A stretch of 64,000 bases of DNA from Archivesica marissinica (lineage: Eukaryota > Mollusca > Bivalvia > Venerida > Vesicomyidae), in assembly GCA_014843695.1 (NCBI GenBank), contig CM026402.1, positions 18,180,590 to 18,244,589 on the forward strand, in the 5' to 3' direction. Shown here one piece after another: positions 14,721-29,375 of this stretch. Both the position numbers and the translations under genes were made by a program. The stretch's first letter is position 1. Every line of letters starts with the position of its first letter. The notes under the pieces are model-generated. The model saw only the letters and a program-made list of their open reading frames with translations. It did not search any database and was not told the DNA's origin.

Positions 14721-16208
14721 TTCCAAGGTGATTACTGGAGTACCAATGTGAGTACTGGAGTAACAATGTGAGTAATGGAGTACCAATGTGATTACTGGTG
14801 TACCAATGTGATTACTGGAGTACCAATGTGAGTACTGGAGTACCAATGTGAGTACTGGAGTTCCAAGGTGAGTACTGGAGTACCAAGGTGAGTACTACTG
14901 GAGTTCCAAGGTGATTACTGGAGTACCAATGTGATTACTGGAGTACCAATGTGAGTACTGGAGTACCAATGTGAGTACTGGAGTACCAATGTAAGTACTG
15001 GAGTTCCAAGGTGAGTACTGGAGTACCAATGTGATTACTGGAGTACCAATGTGAGTACTGGAGTAACAATGTGAGTAATGGAGTACCAATGTGATTACTG
15101 GAGTACCAATGTGAGTACTGGAGTACCAAGGTGAGTACTGGAGTTCCATGGTGAGTACTGGAGTTCCAATGTGATTACTGGAGTACCAATGTGATTACTG
15201 GAGTTCCAAGGTGAGTACTGGAGTACCAAGGTGAGTACTGGAGTTCCAATGTGATTACTGGAGTATCAATGTTATTACAGGATTACCAATGTGATTACTG
15301 GAGTACTAATGTGATTACTGGAGTTACAAGGTGAGTACTGTAGTACCAATGTGAGTACTGGAGCACCAAGGTGATTACTGGAGTATCAATGTGATTACTG
15401 GAGTACCAATGTGATTAGTGGAGTACCAATATGATTACTGGAGTTACAAGTTGATTACTGGAGTTCCAAGGTGAGTACTGGAGTATCAATGTGAGTACTG
15501 GAGCACCAATGTGATTACTGGAGTAACAATGTGATTACTGGAGTACCAATGTGATTACTGTACTACCAATGTGATTACTAGAGTACCAATGTCATTACTG
15601 AAGTACCAATGTGATTACTGGAGTTCCAATGTGATTACTGGAGTACCAATGTGAGTACTGGAGTTCCAAGGTGAGTACTGGAGTACCAAGGTGAGTACTA
15701 CTGGAGTAACAAGGTCATTACTGAAGTACCAATGTGATTACTGGAGTACCAATGTGAGTACTGGAGTACGAATGTGAGTACTGGAGCACCAATGTGATTA
15801 CTGGAGTACCAATGTGATTACTGGAGTACCAATGTGATTACTGGAGTACCAATGTGAGTACTGGAGTACCAATGTGGGTACTGGAGTTCCAAGGTGAGTA
15901 CTGGAGTACCAATGTGATTACTGGAGTTACACTGTGAGTACTGTAGTACCACGGTGAGTACTGGAGTACCAATGTGAGTACTGGAGTACTAAGGTGAGTA
16001 CTGGAGTACCAATGTGAGTACTTGAGTACCAATGTGTGTACTGGATTTACAATGTGATTACTGGAGTACCAATGTGAGTACTGGAGTACCAATGTCAGTA
16101 CGTGAGTACCAATGTGAGTACTGGAGTACCAAGGTGAGTACTGGAGTACCAAGGTGAGTACTGGAGTTCCAAGGTGAGTACTGGAGTACCAATGTGAGTA
16201 CTGGAGTT

Positions 16209-16815
16209 ACAATGTTATTACTGGCGCTCCAATGTTATTACTGGCGTTCCAATGTTATTACTGGCGTTCCAATGTTATTACTGGCGTTCCAAGGTGATTA
16301 CTAGAGTTCCAATGTTATTACTGGCGTTCCATTGTTATTACTGGCGTTCCAATGTTATTACTGGCGTTCCAATATTATTACTGGCGTTCCAATGTTATTA
16401 CTGGAGTTCCAATGTTATTACTGGAGCTCCAATGTTATTACTGGCGTTCCAATGTTATTACTGGCGTTCCAATGTTATTACTGGCATTCCAATGTTATTA
16501 CTGGCGTTCCAATGTTATTACTGGCATTCCAATGTTATTATTGGCGTTCCAATGTTATTACTGGGGTTCCAATATTATTACTGGCATTCCAATGTTATTA
16601 CTGGCGTTCCAATGTTATTACTGGCGTTCCAATGTTATTACAGGCGTTCCAATGTGATTACTGGCGTTCCAGTGTTATTACTGGCGTTCCAATGTTATTA
16701 CTGGCGTTCCAATGTTATTACTGGCGTTCCAATGTTATTACTGGCGTTCTAATGTTATTACTGGTGTTCCAATGTTATTACTGGCGTTCCAATGTTATTA
16801 CTGGCATTCCAATGT
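16209..16815. repeat. Type B satellite domain 6
   Basis: About 30 monomers with the typical gagttacaatg and ggcgctcc entry. Variant order (gattactagagttcc, tattattggcgttcc, ggggttccaatatt, tattacaggcgttcc, gttctaatg) is repeated in domain 10, about 7.16 kb downstream. Confidence 0.9.
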
Positions 16816-17182
16816 AATTACTGGAGTACCAATGTGATTACTGGAGTTACACTGTGAGTACTGGAGTACCACGGTGAGTACTGGAGTACCAATGTGAGTA
16901 CTGGAGTACCAAGGTGAGTACTGGAGTTCCAAGGTGAGTACTGGAGTTCCAAGGTGATTACTGGAGTACCAATGTGATTACTGGAGTTCTAAGGTGAGTA
17001 TTGGAGTACCAAGGTGAGTACTGGAGTTCCAATGTGATTACTGGAGTACCAATGTGATTACTGGAGTACCAATGTGATTACTGGAGTTACAACGTGAGTA
17101 CTGTAGTACCAATGTGAGTACTGGAGCACCAAGGTGATTACTGGAGTACCAATGTGATTACTGGAGTACCAATGTGATTACT

Positions 17183-19195
17183 GGCGTTCCAATGTTATTA
17201 CTGGAGTTCCAATTCTTTTACTGGCGTTCCAATGTTATTACTGGCGTTCCAATGTTATTACTGGCGTTCCAATGTTATTACTGGCGTTCCAATGTTACTG
17301 GCGTTCCAATGTTATTACTGGCGTTCCAATGTTATTACTGGCGTTCCAATATTATTACTGCAGTTCCAATGTTATTACTGGCGTTCCAATGTTATTACTG
17401 GCGTTCCAAAGTGATTACTGGCTTTCCAATGTTATTACTGGCGTTCCAGTGTTATTACTGGCGTTCCAATGTTATTACTGGCGTTCCAATGTTATTACTG
17501 GCGTTCCAATGTTATTACTGGCGTTCCAATGTTGTTACTGGCATTCCAATGTTATTACTGGCGTTCCAATGTTATTACTGGCATTCCAATGTTATTACTG
17601 GCGTTCCAATGTTATTACTGGAGTTCCAATATTATTACTGGCATTCCAATGTTATTACTGGCATTCCATTGTTATTACTGGCGTTCCAATTTTATTACTG
17701 GCGTTCCAAGGTGATTACTGGAGTTCCAATGTTATTACTGGCGTTACAGTGTTATTACTGGCGTTCCAATATTATTACTGGAGTTCCAATGTTATTACTG
17801 GCGTTCCAATGTTATTACTGGCGTTCCAATGTTCTTACTGGCGTTCCAATGTTATTACTGGCGTTCCAATGTTATTACTGGAGTTCCAATGTTATTACTG
17901 GCGTTCCAATGTTATTACTGGCGTTCCAATGTTATTACTGGCATTCCAAAGTTATTACTGGCGTTCCAATGTTATTACTGGCATTCCAATGTTATTACTG
18001 GCGTTCCAATGTTATTACTGGAGTTACAATGTTATTACTGGAGTTCCAATATTATTACTGGCGTTCCAATGTTATTACTGGCGTTCCAATGTTATTACTG
18101 GAGTTCCAAGGTGAGTACTGGAGTTCCAATGTTATTACTGGCGTTCCAATGTTATTACTGGAGTTCCAATGTTATTACTGGAGTTACAAAGGTATTAAAG
18201 GAGTTCCAATGTTATTACTGGCGTTCCAATGTTATTACTGGCGTTCCAATGTTATTACTGGCATTCCAATGTTATTACTGGCGTTCCAATGTTATTACTG
18301 GAGTTACAAAGGTATTACAGGAGTTCCAATGTTATTACTGGCGTTCCCATGTTATTACTGGCGTTCCAGTGTTATTACTGGCGTTCCAAGGTGATTACTG
18401 GAGTTCCAATGTTATTACTGGAGTTCCAGTGTTATTACTGGCGTTCCAGTGTTATTACTGGAGTTCCAATGTTATTACTGGCGTTCCAATGTTATTACTG
18501 GCGTTCCAATGTTATTACTGGAGTTACAAAGGTATTACAGGAGTTCCAATGTTATTACTGGCGTTCCCATGTTATTACTGGAGTTACAAAGGTATTACAG
18601 GAGTTCCAATGTTATTACTGGCGTTCCCATGTTATTACTGGCGTTCCAGTGTTATTACTGGCGTTCCAAGGTGATTACTGGAGTTCCAATGTTATTACTG
18701 GAGTTCCAGTGTTATTACTGGCGTTCCAGTGTTATTACTGGAGTTCCAATGTTATTACTGGCGTTCCAATGTTATTACTGGCGTTCCAATGTTATTACTG
18801 GAGTTACAAAGGTATTACAGGAGTTCCAATGTTATTACTGGCGTTCCAATGTTATTACTGGAGTTACAAAGGTATTACAGGAGTTCCAATGTTATTACTG
18901 GCGTTCCCATGTTATTATGGCGTTCCTATGTTATTACTGGCGTTCCAGTGTTATTACTGGCGTTCCAATGTTATTACTGGAGTTCCAATGTTATTACTGG
19001 AGTTCCAATGTTATTACTGGCGTTCCAATGTTATTACTGGCGTTCAAATGTTATTACTGGAGTTACAAAGGTATTACTGGAGTTCCAATGTTATTACTGG
19101 CGTTCCTATGTTATTACTGGCGTTCCAATGTTATTACTGGCGTTCCAATGTGATTACTGGAGTTCCATTGTTATTACTGGCATTCCAATGTAATT
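17183..19195. repeat. Type B satellite domain 7, longest in the window
   Basis: About 100 monomers. It produces the longest uninterrupted plus-strand frame of the array (17174-18394, 406 residues), a by-product of the stop-free unit. Between about 18180 and 18900 a block containing gagttacaaaggtattacag followed by gagttcc is repeated several times, giving a local sub-array of a few monomers. A 16-bp monomer (ccaatgttactggcgtt) sits near 17290. Confidence 0.9.
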
Positions 19196-20398
19196 ACTGG
19201 AGTACCAATGTGAGTACTGGAGTACCAATGTGAGTACTGGAGTAACAATGTGAGTAATGGAGTACCAATGTGATTACTGGAGTACCAATGTGATTACTGG
19301 AGTACCAATGTGAGTACTGGAGTACCAATGTGAGTAGTGGAGTTCCAAGGTGAGTACTGGAGTACCAAGGTGAGTACTACTGGCGTTCCAAGGTGATTAC
19401 TGGAGTTCCAAGGTGAGTACTGGAGTACCAAGGTGAGTACTGGAGTTCCAATGTGATTACTGGAGTACCACTATTATTACTGTAGTACCAATGTGATTAC
19501 TGGAGTACCAATGTGATTACTGGAGTACCAATGTGATTACTGGAGTACCAATGTGATTACTGGAGTACCAATGTGAGTATTGGAGTTACAATGTTATTAC
19601 TGGAGTTACAAGATGAGTACTGTAGTACCAGTGTGAGTACTGGAGCACCAAGGTGATTACTGGAGTACCAATGTGAGTACTGGAGCACCAATGTGATTAC
19701 TGGAGTACCAATGTGATTACTGGAGTACCAATGTGATTACTGTACTACCAATGTGATTACTGGAGTACCAATGTCATTACTGGTGTACCAATGTGAGTAC
19801 TGGAGCACCAATGTGAGTACTGGAGTACCAATGTGGGTACTGGAGTTCCAAGGTGAGTACTGGAGTACCAATGTGATTACTGGAGTTACACTGTGAGAAC
19901 TGGAGTACCACGGTGAGTATTGGAGTACCAATGTGAGTACTGGAGTACCAAGGTGAGTACTGGAGTACCAATGTGAGTACTGAGTACCAAGTGAGTACTA
20001 GAGTTCCACTGTGATTACTGGAGTACCAATGTGATTACTGGAGTACCAATGTGAGTACTGGAGTACCAATGTGGGTACTGGAGTTCCAAGGTGAGTACTG
20101 GAGTACCAATGTGATTACTGGAGTTACACTGTGAGTACTGGAGTACCACGGTGAGTACTGGAGTACCAATGTGAGTACTGGAGTACCAAGGTGAGTACTG
20201 GAGTACCAATGTGAGTACTTGAGTACCAATGTGAGTACTGGAGTACCAATGTGAGTACTGGAGTACCAATGTGAGTACTTGAGTACCAATGTGAGTACCA
20301 AGGTGAGTAATGGAGTACCAAGGTGAGTACTGGAGTTCCAAGGTGAGTACTGGAGTACCAATGTGAGTACTGGAGTACCAATGTGAGTACTGGAGTTA

Positions 20399-21055
20399 CA
20401 ATGTTATTACTGGCGTTCCAATGTTATTACTGGCGTTCCAATGTATACTGGAGTCCAATGTTATACTGGCGTTCCAAGTTATACGTTATTACTGGCGTTC
20501 CAATGTTATTACTGGAGCTCCAATGTTATTACTGGCGTTCCAATGTTATTACTGGCGTTCCAATGTTATTACTGGCATTCCAATGTTATTACTGGCGTTC
20601 CAATGTTATTACTGGCATTCCAATGTTATTATTGTCGTTCCAATGTTATTACTGGGGTTCCAATATTATTACTGGCATTCCAATGTTATTACTGGCGTTC
20701 CAATGTTATTACTGGCGTTCCAATGTTATTACTGGCGTTCTTCCATGTTATTACTGGCGTTCCATGTTATTACGTACAATGTTATTACTGGCATTCCAAT
20801 GTTATTACTGGCGTTCCAATGTTATTACTGGTGTTACAATGTTATTACTGGAGTTCCAATGTTTTTACTGGCGTTCCAATGTTATTACTGGCGTTCCAAT
20901 GTTATTACTGGAGTTCCAATGTTATTACTGGAGTTCCAATGTTATCAATGGCGTTCCAATGTTATTACTGGAGTTACAAAGGTATTACTGTAGTTCCAAT
21001 GTTATTACTAGCGTTCCAATGTTATTACTAGCGTTCCAAGGTGATTACTGGAGTT
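20399..21055. repeat. Type B satellite domain 8, with degenerate patches
   Basis: About 32 monomers. Two stretches (20441-20490 and 20736-20780) contain many shortened or broken monomers such as atgtatactggagtcc and ttatactggcgttccaag. The flanking monomers are normal. Confidence 0.88.
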
Positions 21056-22512
21056 CCAATGTGATTACTGGAGTACCAATGTTATTACAGGATTACCAAT
21101 GTGATTACTGGAGTACCAATGTGATTACTGGAGTTACAAGGTGAGTACTGTAGTACCAATGTGAGTACTGGAGCACCAAGGTGATTACTGGAGTATCAAT
21201 GTGATTACTGGAGTACCAATGTGATTACTGGAGTACCAATGTGATAACTGGAGTTACAAGTTGATTACTGGAGTTCCAAGGTGAGTACTGGAGTATCAAT
21301 GTGAGTACTGGAGCACCAAGGTGATTACTGGAGTACCAATGTGATTACTGGAGTACCAATGTGATTACTGTACTACCAATGTGATTACTAGAGTACCAAT
21401 GTCATTACTGAAGTACCAATGTGATTACTGGAGTTCCAATGTGATTACTGGAGTACCAATGTGAGTACTGGAGTTCCAAGGTGAGTACTGGAGTACCAAG
21501 GTGAGTACTACTGGAGTTCCAAGGTCATTATTGAAGTACCAATGTGATTACTGGAGTACCAATGTGAGTACTGGAGTACCAATGTGATTACTGGAGTTAC
21601 TAGGTGATTACTGGAGTTCCAAGGTGAGTACTGGAGTATCAATGTGAGTACTGGAGCACCAAGGTGATTACTGGAGTACCAATGTTATTACTGGAATACC
21701 AATGTGATTACTGGAGTACCAATGTGATTACTGGAGTACCAATGTGATTACTGGAATACCAATGTGAGTACTGGAGTACCAATGTGATTACTGGAGTACC
21801 AATGTGATTACTGGAGTACCAATGTTATTACTGGAGCACCAAGGTGATTACTGGAGTACCAATGTGATTACTGGAGTACCAATGTGATTATTGTACTACC
21901 AATGTGATTACTGGAGTACTAATGTCATTACTGAAGTTCCAATGTGATTACTGGAGTACCAATGTAAGTACTGTACTACCAATGTGAGTACTACCAATGT
22001 GAGTACTGGAGTACCAATGTGATTACTGGAGTACCAATGTGATTACTGGAGTACCAATGTGAGTACTGGAGTACCAATGTGAGTACTGGAGTACCAATGT
22101 GATTACTGGAGTACCAATGTGATTACTGGAGTAACAATGTGAGTACTGGAGTACCAATGTGAGTACTGGAGCATCAATGTGAGTACTGGAGTACCAATGT
22201 GATTACTGGAGTACCAATGTGATTACTGGAGTACCAATGTGAGTACTGGAGTACCAATGTGAGTACTGGAGTTCCAAGGTGAGTACTGGAGTACCAATGT
22301 GATTACTGGAGTTACACTGTGAGTACTGGAGTACCAAGGTGAGTACTAGAGTATCAATGTGAGTACTGGAGTACCAAGGTGAGTACTGGAGTACCAATGT
22401 GAGTACTTGAGTACCAATGTGAGTACTGTAGTTCCAATGTGATTACTGGAGTACCAATGTGAGTACTGGAGTACCAACGTGAGTACTTGAGTACCAATGT
22501 GAGTACTGGAGT

Positions 22513-23065
22513 TACAATGTTATTACTGGCGCTCCAATGTTATTACTGGCGTTCCAATGTTATTACTGGCGTTCCAATGTTATTACTGGCGTTCCAAGGT
22601 GATTACTGGAGTTCCAATGTTATTACTGGAGCTCCAATGTTATTACTGGCGTTCCAATGTTATTACTGGCATTCCAATGTTATTACTGGCGTTCCAATGT
22701 TATTACTGGCGTTCCAATGTTATTACTGGCGTTCCAAAGTGATTACTGGCGTTCCAATGTTATTACTGGCGTTCCAGTGTTATTACTGGCGTTCCAATGT
22801 TATTACTGGCGTTCCAATGTTATTACTGGCGTTCCAATGTTATTACTGCAGTTCCAATGTTATTACTGGCGTTCCAATGTTATTACTGGCGTTCCAATGT
22901 TATTACTGGCATTCCAATGTTATTACTGGCGTTCCAATGTTATTACTGGCGTTCCAATGTTATTACTGGAGTTCCAATATTATTACTGGCATTCCAATGT
23001 TATTACTGGCGTTCCAATGTTATTACTGGTGTTCCAATGTTATTACTGGCGTTCCAATGTAATTA
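22513..23065. repeat. Type B satellite domain 9
   Basis: About 28 monomers with the ggcgctcc entry. The junction region 22200-22700 is repeated at 25115-25615, an offset of about 2915 bp. Confidence 0.9.
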
Positions 23066-23372
23066 CTGGAGTACCAATGTGATTACTGGAATTACACTGT
23101 GAGTACTGGAGTACCACGGTGAGTACTGGAGTACCAATGTGAGTACTGGTGTACTAAGGTGAGTACTGGAGTACCAATGTGAGTACTTGAGTACCAATGT
23201 GAGTACTGGATTTACAATGTGATTACTGGAGTACCAATGTGAGTACTGTAGTACCAATGTGAGTACGTGAGTACCAATGTGAGTACTGGAGTACCAAGGT
23301 GAGTACTGGAGTACCAAGGTGAGTACTGGAGTTCCAAGGTGAGTACTGGAGTACCAATGTGAGTACTGGAGT

Positions 23373-23965
23373 TACAATGTTATTACTGGCGCTCCAATGT
23401 TATTACTGGCGTTCCAATGTTATTACTGGCGTTCCAATGTTATTACTGGCGTTCCAAGGTGATTACTAGAGTTCCAATGTTATTACTGGCGTTCCAATGT
23501 TATTACTGGCGTTCCAATGTTATTACTGGCGTTCCAATGTTATTACTGGCGTTCCAATGTTATTACTGGAGTTCCAATGTTATTACTGGAGCTCCAATGT
23601 TATTACTGGCGTTCCAATGTTATTACTGGCGTTCCAATGTTATTACTGGCATTCCAATGTTATTACTGGCGTTCCAATGTTATTACTGGCATTCCAATGT
23701 TATTATTGGCGTTCCAATGTTATTACTGGGGTTCCAATATTATTACTGGCATTCCAATGTTATTACTGGCGTTCCAATGTTATTACTGGCGTTCCAATGT
23801 TATTACAGGCGTTCCAATGTGATTACTGGCGTTCCAGTGTTATTACTGGCGTTCCAATGTTATTACTGGCGTTCCAATGTTATTACTGGCGTTCCAATGT
23901 TATTACTGGCGTTCTAATGTTATTACTGGTGTTCCAATGTTATTACTGGCGTTCCAATGTAATTA
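23373..23965. repeat. Type B satellite domain 10 (copy of domain 6)
   Basis: About 30 monomers whose variant order follows domain 6 at 16209-16815; the offset is about 7165 bp. It exits into A through gtgttcc and aattactggagtacc monomers. Confidence 0.9.
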
Positions 23966-25428
23966 CTGGAGTACCAATGTGATTACTGGAGTTACACTGT
24001 GAGTACTGGAGTACCACGGTGAGTACTGGAGTACCAATGTGAGTACTGGAGTACTAAGGTGAGTACTGGAGTACCAATGTGAGTACTTGAGTACCAATGT
24101 GAGTACTGGATTTCCAATGTGAGTACTGGAGTAACAATGTGAGTAATGGAGTACCAATGTGATTACTGGAGTACCAATGTGAGTACTGGAGTACCAAGGT
24201 GATTACTGGAGTTCCAAGGTGAGTACTGGAGGTCCAAGGTGATTACTGGAGTACCAATGTGATTACTGGAGTTCTAAGGTGAGTATTGGAGTACCAAGGT
24301 GAGTACTGGAGTTTCAATGTGATTACTGGAGTACCAATGTTATTACAGGAGTACCAATGTGATTACTGGAGTACCAATGTGATTACTGTAGTTACAACGT
24401 GAGTACTGTAGTACCAATGTGAGTACTGGAGCACCAAGGTGATTACTGGAGTACCAATGTGATTACTGGAGTACCAATGTGATTACTGGAGTACCAATGT
24501 GATTACTGGAGTTACTAGGTGATTACTGGAGTTCCAAGGTGAGTACTGGAGTATCAATGTGAGTACTGGAGCACCAAGGTGATTACTGGAGTACCAATGT
24601 TATTACTGGAATACCAATGTGATTACTGGAGTACCAATGTGATTACTGGAGTACCAATGTGATTACTGGAATACTAATGTGAGTACTGGAGTACCAATGT
24701 GATTACTGGAGTACCAATGTGATTACTGGAGTACCAATGTTATTACTGGAGCACCAATGTGATTACTGGAGTACCAATGTGATTACTGGAGTACCAATGT
24801 GATTATTGTACTACCAATGTGATTACTGAAGTACTAATGTCATTACTGAAGTTCCAATGTGATTACTGGAGTACCAATGTAAGTACTGTACTACCAATGT
24901 GAGTAATACCAATGTGAGTACTGGAGTACCAATGTGATTACTGGAGTACCAATGTGATTACTGGAGTACCAATGTGAGTACTGGAGTACCAATGTGAGTA
25001 CTGGAGTACCAATGTGATTACTGGAGTACCAATGTGATTACTGGAGTAACAATGTGAGTACTGGAGTACCAATGTGAGTACTGGAGCACCAATGTGAGTA
25101 CTGGAGTACCAATGTGATTACTGGAGTACCAATGTGATGACTGGAGTACCAATGTGAGTACTGGAGTACCAATGTGAGTACTGGAGTTCCAAGGTGAGTA
25201 CTGGAGTACCAATGTGATTACTGGAGTTACACTGTGAGTACTGGAGTACCAAGGTGAGTTTTAGAGTATCAATGTGAGTACTGGAGTACCAAGGTGAGTA
25301 CTGGAGTACCAATGTGAGTACTTGAGTACGAATGTGAGTACTGTAGTTCCAATGTGATTACTGGAGTACCAATGTGAGTACTGGAGTACCAACGTGAGTA
25401 CTTGAGTACCAATGTGAGTACTGGAGTT

Positions 25429-27340
25429 ACAATGTTATTACTGGCGCTCCAATGTTATTACTGGCGTTCCAATGTTATTACTGGCGTTCCAATGTTATTA
25501 CTGGCGTTCCAAGGTGATTACTGGAGTTCCAATGTTATTACTGGAGCTCCAATGTTATTACTGGCGTTCCAATGTTATTACTGGCGTTCCAATGTTATTA
25601 CTGGCATTCCAATGTTATTACTGGCGTTCCAATGTTATTACTGGCGTTCCAATGTTATTACTGGAGTTCCAATATTATTATTGGCATTCCAATGTTATTA
25701 CTGGCGTTCCAATGTTATTACTGGCGTTCCAATGTTATTACTGGCGTTCCAAGGTGATTACTGGAGTTCCAATGTTATTACTAGCGTTCCAGTGTTATTA
25801 CTGGCGTTCCCATGTTATTACTGGAGTTCCAATGCTTTTACTGGCGTTCCAATATTATTACTGGCGTTCCAATGTTATTACTGGCGTTCCAATGTTATTA
25901 CTGGCGTTCGAATGTTACTGGCGTTCCAATGTTATTACTGGCGTTCCAATGTTATTACTGGCGTTCCAATATTATTACTGCAGTTCCAATGTTATTACTT
26001 GCGTTCCAATGTTATTACTGGCGTTCCAAAGTGATTACTGACGTTCCAATGTTATTACTGGCGTTCCAGTGTTATTACTGGCGTTCCAATGTTATTACTG
26101 GCGTTCCAATGTTATTACTGGCGTTCCAATGTTATTACTGGCGTTCCAATGTTATTACTGGCGTTCCAATGTTATTACTGGCGTTCCAATGTTATTACTG
26201 GCATTCCAATGTTATTACTGGTGTTCCAATGTTATTACTGGCATTCCAATGTTATTACTGGCGTTCCAATGTTATTACTGGCGTTCCAATGTTATTACTG
26301 GCGTTCCAAGGTGATTACTGGAGTTCCAATGTTATTACTGGCGTTCCAGTGTTATTACTGGCGTTCCAATATTATTACTGGAGTTCCAATGTTATTACTG
26401 GCGTTCCAATGTTATTACTGGCGTTCCAATGTTCTTACTGGCGTTCCAATGTTATTACTGGAGTTCCAATGTTATTACTGGCGTTCCAATGTTATTACTG
26501 GCGTTCCAATGTTATTACTGGCATTCCAATGTTATTACTGGCGTTCCAATGTTATTACTGGCATTCCAATGTTATTACTGGCGTTCCAATGTTATTACTG
26601 GAGTTACAATGTTATTACTGGAGTTCCAATATTATTACTGGCGTTCCAATGTTATTACTGGCGTTCCAATGTTATTACTGGAGTTCCAAGGTGAGTACTG
26701 GAGTTCCAATGTTATTACTGGCGTTCCAATGTTATTACTGGAGTTCCAATGTTATTACTGGAGTTCCAATGTTATTACTGGCGTTCGAATGTTATTACTG
26801 GAGTTACAAAGGTATTACAGGAGTTCCAATGTTATTACTGGCGTTCCCATGTTATTACTGGCGTTCCAGTGTTATTACTGGCGTTCCAAGGTGATTACTG
26901 GAGTTCCAATGTTATTACTGGAGATCCAGTGTTATTACTGGCGTTCCAATGTTATTACTGGAGTTCCAATGTTATTACTGGAGTTCCAATGTTATTACTG
27001 GCGTTCCAATGTTATTACTGGCGTTCCAATGTTATTACTGGCATTCCAATGTTATTACTGGCGTTCCAATGTTATTACTGGCATTCCAATGTTATTACTG
27101 GCGTTCCAGTGTTATTACTGGCATTCCAATGTAATTACTGGCGTTCCAATGTTATTACTGTAGTTCCAATGTTATTACTGGAGTTCCAATGTTATTACTG
27201 GCGTTCCAATGTTATTACTGGAGTTACAAAGGTATTACTGGAGTTCCAATGTTATTACTGGCGTTCCTATGTTATTACTGGCGTTCCAATGTTATTACTG
27301 GAGTTCCAATGTTATTACTGGCATTCCAATGTAATTACTG
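25429..27340. repeat. Type B satellite domain 11
   Basis: About 95 monomers. The first part resembles domain 9. From about 25810 it follows the variant order of domain 7, including the shortened ccaatgt-g/c-monomer run (gttactggcgttcc near 25915), attattactgcagttcc and acaaaggtattacag. It is therefore a composite of two earlier modules. Confidence 0.9.
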
Positions 27341-28189
27341 GAGTACCAATGTGAGTACTGGAGTACCAATGTGAGTACTGGAGTAACAATGTGAGTAATG
27401 GAGTACCAATGTGATTACTGGAGTACCAATGTGAGTAGTGGAGTTCCAAGGTGAGTACTGGAGTACCAAGGTGAGTACTACTGGCGTTCCAAGGTGATTA
27501 CTGGAGTTCCAAGGTGAGTACTGGAGTACCAAGGTGAGTACTAGAGTTCCAATGTGATTACTGGAGTACCACTATTATTACTGGAGTACCAATGTGATTA
27601 CTGGAGTACCAATGTGATTACTGGAGTACCAATGTGATTACTGGAGTACCAATGTGATTACTGGAGTACCAATGTGATTACTGGAGTTACAAGGTGAATA
27701 CTGTAGTACCAATGTGAGTACTGGAGCACCAAGGTGATTACTGGAGTACCAATGTGATTACTGGAGTACCAATGTGATTACTGGAGTACCAATGTGAGTA
27801 CTGGAGTTACAATGGTATTACTGGAGTTACAAGGTGAGTACTGTAGTACCAATGTGAGTACTGGAGCACAAAGGTGATTACTGGAGTACCAATGTGATTA
27901 CTGGAGTTACAAGGTGATTACTGGAGTTCCAAGGTGAGTACTGGAGTACCAATGTGAGTACTGGAGCACCAAGGTGATTACTGGAATACCAATGTGATTA
28001 CTGGAGTACCAATGTGATTACTGGAATACCAATGTGAGTACTGGAGTAGCAATGTGATTACTGGAGTACCAATGTGATTACTGGAGCACCAAGGTGATTA
28101 CTGGAGTACCAATGTGATTACTGGAGTACCAATGTGATTATTGTACTACCAATGTTATTACTGGAGTACCAATGTCATTACTGAAGTAC

Positions 28190-28300
28190 CAATGTTATTA
28201 CTGGCGTTCCCATGTTATTACTGGCGTTCCAATGTTATTACTGGCGTTCCAATGTGATTACTGGAGTTCCAATGTTATTACTGGCATTCCAATGTAATTA
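28190..28300. repeat. Small type B island
   Basis: About five type B monomers with ggcgttcccatg and ggcattccaatgtaatt variants. It resembles the tail end of domain 7 and is embedded in A-type monomers. Confidence 0.8.
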
Positions 28301-28751
28301 CTGGAGTACCAATGTGAGTACTGGAGTACCAATGTGAGTACTGGAGTAACAATGTGAGTAATGGAGTACCAATGTGATTACTGGAGTACCAATGTGATTA
28401 CTGGAGTACCAATGTGAGTACTGGAGTACCAATGTGAGTAGTGGAGTTCCAAGGTGAGTACTGGAGTACCAAGGTGAGTACTACTGGAGTTCCAAGGTGA
28501 TTACTGGAGTTCCAAGGTGAGTACAGGAGTACCAAGGTGAGTACTGGAGTTCCAATCCAATGTGATTACTGGAGTACCACTATTATTACTGGAGTACCAA
28601 TGTGATTACTGGAGTACCAATGTGATTACTGGAGTACCAATGTGATTACTGGAGTACCAATGTGATTACTGGAGTACCAATGTGATTACTGGAGCACCAA
28701 GGTGATTACTGGAGTACCAATGTGATTACTGGAGTACCAATGTGATTACTG

Positions 28752-29375
28752 GAGTTACAAAGGTATTACTGGCGTTCCAATGTTATTACTGGCGTTCCCA
28801 TGTCATTACTGGCGTTCCAATGTTATTACTGGCGTTCCAATGTGATTACTGGAGTTCAAATGTTATTACTGGCGTTCCAGTGTTATTACTGGCGTTCCAA
28901 TGTTATTACTGGAGTTCCAATGTTATTACTGGCGTTCCAATGTTATTACTGGCGTTCCAATGTTATTACTGGCGTTCCAATGTTATTACTGGAGTTCCAA
29001 TGTTATTACTGGAGTTCCAATGTTATTACTGGCGTTCCAATGTTATTACTGGCGTTCCAATGTTATTACTGGCATTCCAATGTTATTACTGGCGTTCGAA
29101 TGTTATTACTGGCATTCCAATGTTATTACTGGCGTTCCAATGTTATTATTGGCATTCCAATGTAATTACTGGCGTTCCAATGTTATTACTGGCGTACCAA
29201 TGTTATTACTGGCGCTCCAATGTGATTACTGGAGTTCCAATGTTATTACTGGCGTTCCAGTGTTATTACTGGCTTTGTTATTACTGGCGTTCCAATGTTA
29301 TTACTGGCGTTCCAATGCTATTACTGGAGTTCCAATGTCATTACTGGAGTTCCAATGTTATTACTGTAGTTCCAA
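28752..29375. repeat. Type B satellite domain 12
   Basis: About 31 monomers, entered through gagttacaaaggtattact. It contains a 16-bp monomer (ggctttgttattact near 29270), followed by ccaatgctatt and ccaatgtcatt. This landmark series recurs in domains 13, 17, 18, 20 and 22. Confidence 0.9.

Larger units (their letters stand above)
11400..16170. repeat. About 2.68-kb segmental duplication inside the array
   Basis: The block from about 11.4 to 13.5 kb matches the block from about 14.1 to 16.15 kb. Shared landmarks include the small B islands, a 23-bp tactactgg monomer, gattagtggagtacc, tcagtacgtgag and agtactaaggtgag. Offsets measured at landmarks are 2681 to 2686 bp. Type B domain 5 lies between the copies and is not part of the match. 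Confidence 0.85.
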
